From Clostridia bacterium (GTDB lineage: Bacteria; Bacillota; Clostridia; Oscillospirales; CAG-272), in contig JAFQEJ010000046.1 in NCBI GenBank assembly GCA_017399105.1, forward strand, positions 1 to 42,502: 42,502 bases of DNA, in the 5' to 3' direction. The notes beneath the pieces were generated by a model. It had not been told where the DNA came from. It searched no databases and saw only the letters and a program-made list of their open reading frames with translations. Of this stretch, positions 40,835-42,502 are shown piece after piece. A program made the position numbers and the translations under genes. Every line of letters begins with the position of its first letter. The stretch's first letter is position 1.

Positions 40835-40888
40835 AATATACCTGAGAATTTACCGAAGTAGCCTGTAAAAAAAACGAAGTATTAGTTA

Positions 40889-40918
40889 TTGACAAAATGG
40901 ATGTAGATGTGGTATACT
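40889..40918 (+). promoter_or_regulatory. Promoter of the tRNA-Pro locus
   Basis: TTGACA (40889-40894), 18 bases and TATACT (40913-40918) lie 36 bases upstream of the first tRNA-Pro 5' half. The intact tRNA at 41356 has no convincing promoter of its own, so it is probably transcribed from here, through both broken copies. Confidence 0.78.
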
Positions 40919-40954
40919 ATTAAATAAGAATTGTATGATTATTAACAAACTTAT

Positions 40955-40991
40955 CGGGGTGTTGCCTAATGGTAAGGCGCTTGGTTTGGGA
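40955..40991 (+). pseudogene. tRNA-Pro 5' half, copy 1 (broken)
   Basis: These 37 bases are identical to the first 37 bases of the intact tRNA-Pro at 41356: acceptor 5' strand, D arm, 5' anticodon strand CTTGG and anticodon loop TTTGGGA with UGG. Homology then stops and continues with GCATGCAG instead of the 3' anticodon strand CCAAG. It sits directly behind the locus promoter, so it is probably the original 5' end of the gene. Confidence 0.85.
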
Positions 40992-41096
40992 GCATGCAGG
41001 CAGTTTCCGCTTCTTGATTTTTCAAACGCTCGAAAACCCTTGTAAACATTGACTTTTTCGGCTGTTTGCCTTTTCAAAAAAACACCGACAAAATGT

Positions 41097-41117
41097 TTTG
41101 ACCACAGATTTGACCAC
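41097..41117. repeat. Tandem TTTGACCAC pair, unit 1
   Basis: TTTGACCAC occurs at 41097-41105 and 41109-41117, with a 12-base period. A near copy of the pair lies at 41299-41319 in the next unit. Paired short direct repeats beside an attachment core fit integrase arm-type binding sites (inference). Confidence 0.6.
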
Positions 41118-41157
41118 TTACGGAAAATGACCTAAAAATCGAATATTTTTCACACTT

Positions 41158-41195
41158 CGGGGTGTGGCGCAGTTGGTAGCGCGCGACGTTTGGGA
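41158..41195 (+). pseudogene. tRNA-Pro 5' half, copy 2 (broken, different sequence)
   Basis: These 38 bases fold as the 5' half of a tRNA-Pro(UGG): acceptor strand CGGGGTG, a D arm distinct from copies 1 and 3, 5' anticodon strand CGACG, loop TTTGGGA. It breaks at the same loop position as copy 1 and is joined to the same GCATGCAG. Its anticodon strand would need CGTCG on the 3' side, so it derives from a different tRNA-Pro than the intact one here. Confidence 0.82.
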
Positions 41196-41298
41196 GCATG
41201 CAGTCGTTTTCGGCTGCGGTTTTCAGAAAAGCGAGCAATCGGGCGAAAAACAGCGGAAATGCGAGCAAATCGGGATCGAGCGGCGGAGAAAATTGTGG

Positions 41299-41319
41299 CT
41301 TGACCACAGGTTTGACCAT
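41299..41319. repeat. Tandem TTTGACCAC-like pair, unit 2
   Basis: CTTGACCAC (41299-41307) and TTTGACCAT (41311-41319) repeat the 12-base-period pattern of 41097-41117, at a similar distance from the preceding tRNA half (about 104 to 106 bases). This shows that the two units are related. Confidence 0.58.
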
Positions 41320-41355
41320 AGTTGAGAAAAACGACTCAAAAAAATTGAATATTTT

Positions 41356-41430
41356 CGGGGTGTTGCCTAATGGTAAGGCGCTTGGTTTGGGACCAAGATG
41401 GCGCAGGTTCGATTCCTGTCACTCCGACCA
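41356..41430 (+). tRNA. tRNA-Pro (anticodon UGG), intact
   Basis: A full cloverleaf is visible. The acceptor CGGGGTG pairs with CACTCCG (one G-T). D stem GCC/GGC has loop TAATGGTAA. Anticodon stem CTTGG/CCAAG has loop TTTGGGA (T34 G35 G36). The variable region is 5 bases and T stem GCAGG/CCTGT has loop TTCGATT. Discriminator A and encoded CCA (41428-41430) follow. It reads Pro CCN codons. It is the third and only complete copy at this locus. Confidence 0.95.
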
Positions 41431-41465
41431 AAAAGGCTCTGAGAAGTGTATCTCAGAGCCTTTTT
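41431..41465 (+). terminator. Terminator of the tRNA-Pro locus
   Basis: AAAAGGCTCTGAGA (41431-41444) pairs perfectly with TCTCAGAGCCTTTT (41451-41464) around a 6-base loop, and the T run continues. It starts directly at the end of the tRNA CCA. Confidence 0.9.
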
Positions 41466-41520
41466 CTTTGCTTACTGTGGAGCAATAATTGAGGGGTGAC
41501 TATTCGCATTTTAAAATTGA

Positions 41521-42237
41521 TCAAATATTACGTTCAAAATCAATACCGGCTTTTCTTGCTTGGGCGCACAGATCCTTTGTCTGCAATTTATATTCCTTGC
41601 CATCTTTGATGAAGTGCGTTCCGCATTGTCTGAACTCGAATGACACGTTTTTTCGGATGCACTGTTCCCTGATATCGAGCACCCAAGCGTAGTCGAGCGG
41701 TCTTGCGTTCGTATCCGATTCGCCGCCGACGACCACAAGCTCGATACCATCAAGATACTTTTCCATGTCGATATCTTCGATAAGCGGCTGTGCGGTTATG
41801 CACTTATGCTTGATGGGAAGCTTTGTAAATATGCCGAGCTTATAATCGGCATTCTTTTGGTTCTCGACCGTACAGCACACGACCACGTTTTCATAACCGT
41901 CGCCCCAATCATCGGGGATGCAATCCATGAATCTGTCAATGCGCTTTGTGAGAAAAAGAAAGGTGCAGTCCTCGCGCTCCCTTATCATTTGCCAGCACTC
42001 ACGACGCCAAGCATCCGCTTCCTCGATCAAAAAATCTGTGGAAAAGCAGGTATAGACAATGCCGGACTTCATTTTGTAATTGCCATTCTTCAGGCGTTCT
42101 ATGGGCTTTATAAAGTCCTTCGTTTTTTCAATGATGCTCGTATCGACTCCGCGCTTTGCGTCTCCCTTGTGGATATAGCAATAGAGGCAGCCATCGCTGC
42201 ACTTTTTGCAACCTCTCCACGGATTCCACATTGCCAT
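41521..42237 (-). CDS. DUF5131 (phage Gp37/Gp68-like) protein
   Basis: This 238-residue protein has an N-terminal NPWRGC..C...C..C block with Cys10, Cys13, Cys17 and Cys20, followed by Y-I-H-K-G-D. It also has 'TFLFLTKRIDRF' (about 94-105) and 'VVVGGESDTNARPLDYAWV' (about 170-188), all typical of DUF5131, previously called phage Gp37/Gp68. The cysteine block resembles radical SAM or other iron-sulfur folds; the activity is not established. Such genes are common on phages and integrative elements, which fits its place just beyond the tRNA-Pro integration site. Start ATG 42237 follows GAGGTGAG. Confidence 0.85.
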   Translation of the reverse strand: MAMWNPWRGCKKCSDGCLYCYIHKGDAKRGVDTSIIEKTKDFIKPIERLKNGNYKMKSGIVYTCFSTDFLIEEADAWRRECWQMIREREDCTFLFLTKRIDRFMDCIPDDWGDGYENVVVCCTVENQKNADYKLGIFTKLPIKHKCITAQPLIEDIDMEKYLDGIELVVVGGESDTNARPLDYAWVLDIREQCIRKNVSFEFRQCGTHFIKDGKEYKLQTKDLCAQARKAGIDFERNI

Positions 42238-42276
42238 ATTCTCACCTCGTTAAATCTTGATTTTTAACTGTTCGAC

Positions 42277-42502
42277 CTATTGGATTTTTTGTTTATAATA
42301 CTTATCTATCCCACCGTAGCCCACGATGGTTTTCCCTTCGCGAGTCTTGTTTATAAAGCTCGCAAGGCGTTTTTTGAATTCATCGGGGCGTTTTCTTGCT
42401 GCGTCAATATAAGCGATGCGAATCCGCTTGTATGGTTCTGATAGCTTCTCATAGTTTTCCCTTGCAACCACGTCTGCTTTTATAGCATCAAAGATATCAT
42501 TA
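42277..42502 (-). CDS. YdeI/OmdA-like protein, C-terminal part (runs off the window)
   Basis: The frame is open without a stop from the right edge to TAA 42277-42279. An internal GTG at 42471 is not needed as a start. The visible 75 residues include 'YEKLSEPYKRIRIAYIDAAR' and 'RLASFINKTREGKT', which resemble the C-terminal OmdA/YdeI 'bacteriocin-protection' domain. The resemblance is by eye and moderate. Its stop is 39 bases before the start of the DUF5131 gene on the same strand, so the two may form an operon. Confidence 0.5.
   Translation of the reverse strand, partial: NDIFDAIKADVVARENYEKLSEPYKRIRIAYIDAARKRPDEFKKRLASFINKTREGKTIVGYGGIDKYYKQKIQ

Larger units (their letters stand above)
39847..40845 (-). 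mobile_element. Degenerate IS30-family insertion element
   Basis: An IS30-type transposase remnant is flanked by 34-bp repeats in the same orientation (39847-39880 and 40812-40845, 31 of 34 identical, both starting TCCACTGTGGAA). A 17-bp perfect inverted repeat (40788-40804 with 40818-40834) lies in the upstream end. The left end has lost the transposase C-terminus, so the left repeat now follows directly after the truncated gene. The element cannot move by itself. Target-site duplications could not be identified. Confidence 0.75.

Noticed and set aside
41074..41319. Leftward frame across the tRNA-Pro scar region (opens MVKPVVKP)
   Set aside because: I considered a leftover integrase C-terminus because tyrosine recombinases of Clostridia can end near such repeats. 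The frame runs across the tRNA half, has no recombinase motif and no ribosome binding site, so it is not supported as a gene.
41322..41350. TTGAGA/TTGAAT pair as promoter of the intact tRNA-Pro
   Set aside because: The -10-like hexamer matches poorly and ends only 5 bases before the mature tRNA, leaving no room for a start site.

Overview
The window looks like a chromosomal segment of a low-to-mid GC, Gram-positive-type member of the Clostridia, probably a gut-type Oscillospirales/Ruminococcaceae relative. This is inferred from gene content: a complete walR-walK-yycH-yycI signalling operon, RqcH, an SLH-domain exported protein, a PduL-type phosphotransacylase, the clostridial FeoA-FeoA-FeoB-Cys-rich/DUF2325/DUF3793 iron cluster, and strong Shine-Dalgarno and sigma-A signals. 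No species can be named from the sequence alone.

Layout. 1-470: 3' end of a 23S rRNA gene with no 5S gene behind it, closed by a terminator. 481-5221: SGNH hydrolase, a membrane-anchored unknown plus GNAT pair, rqcH, and a NUDIX gene broken by an amber codon. 5258-5434: a block of three palindromes, one of which recurs as a terminator at 33.7 kb. 5440-8031: SLH exoprotein and branched-chain aminotransferase. 8093-16400: one long co-directional run (RluA-type synthase, DUF3810 membrane protein, degenerate deacetylase, walR, walK, yycH, yycI), followed by murA. 18035-23063: a frameshifted HAD phosphatase, a B12-binding radical SAM protein, a P-loop ATPase, an acyl-CoA thioesterase and a heavily decayed tyrosine phosphatase. 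23129-26826: pduL, a TepA/ClpP-like protease, and a second two-component system with a small membrane protein.

26887-33665 is the best-organised regulatory region. A leftward ferrous-iron operon (two feoA genes, feoB, a Cys-rich membrane peptide) and two satellite genes (DUF2325, DUF3793) carry five copies of one 16-bp palindrome, GTTAG-N6-CTAAC (one copy starts with A). Two of these sit at the start point of two near-perfect sigma-A promoters. Divergently, a MarR regulator ending in a run of cysteines and an overlapping ABC exporter are read from a promoter with a different palindrome at its start site. 33745-38918 holds MgtC, a Kef-type antiporter divergent from a LysR regulator with an operator-like palindrome between them, then an M50-like membrane protease overlapping a sialate O-acetylesterase-like gene.

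39100-42502 is accessory. It holds a small membrane protein, a deleted IS30-family element, and then a tRNA-Pro(UGG) locus. There, two broken 5' tRNA halves, both cut at the same anticodon-loop position and joined to the same GCATGCAG core, lie in tandem upstream of one intact tRNA-Pro. This looks like a stack of old integration scars. A DUF5131 (phage Gp37/Gp68-like) gene and a partial YdeI/OmdA-like gene follow. Four protein genes in the window are visibly broken (NUDIX, HAD, tyrosine phosphatase, IS30 transposase). I see no CRISPR array, no complete prophage and no obviously new defence system; the most unusual items are the tRNA-Pro scar array and the iron-box network.
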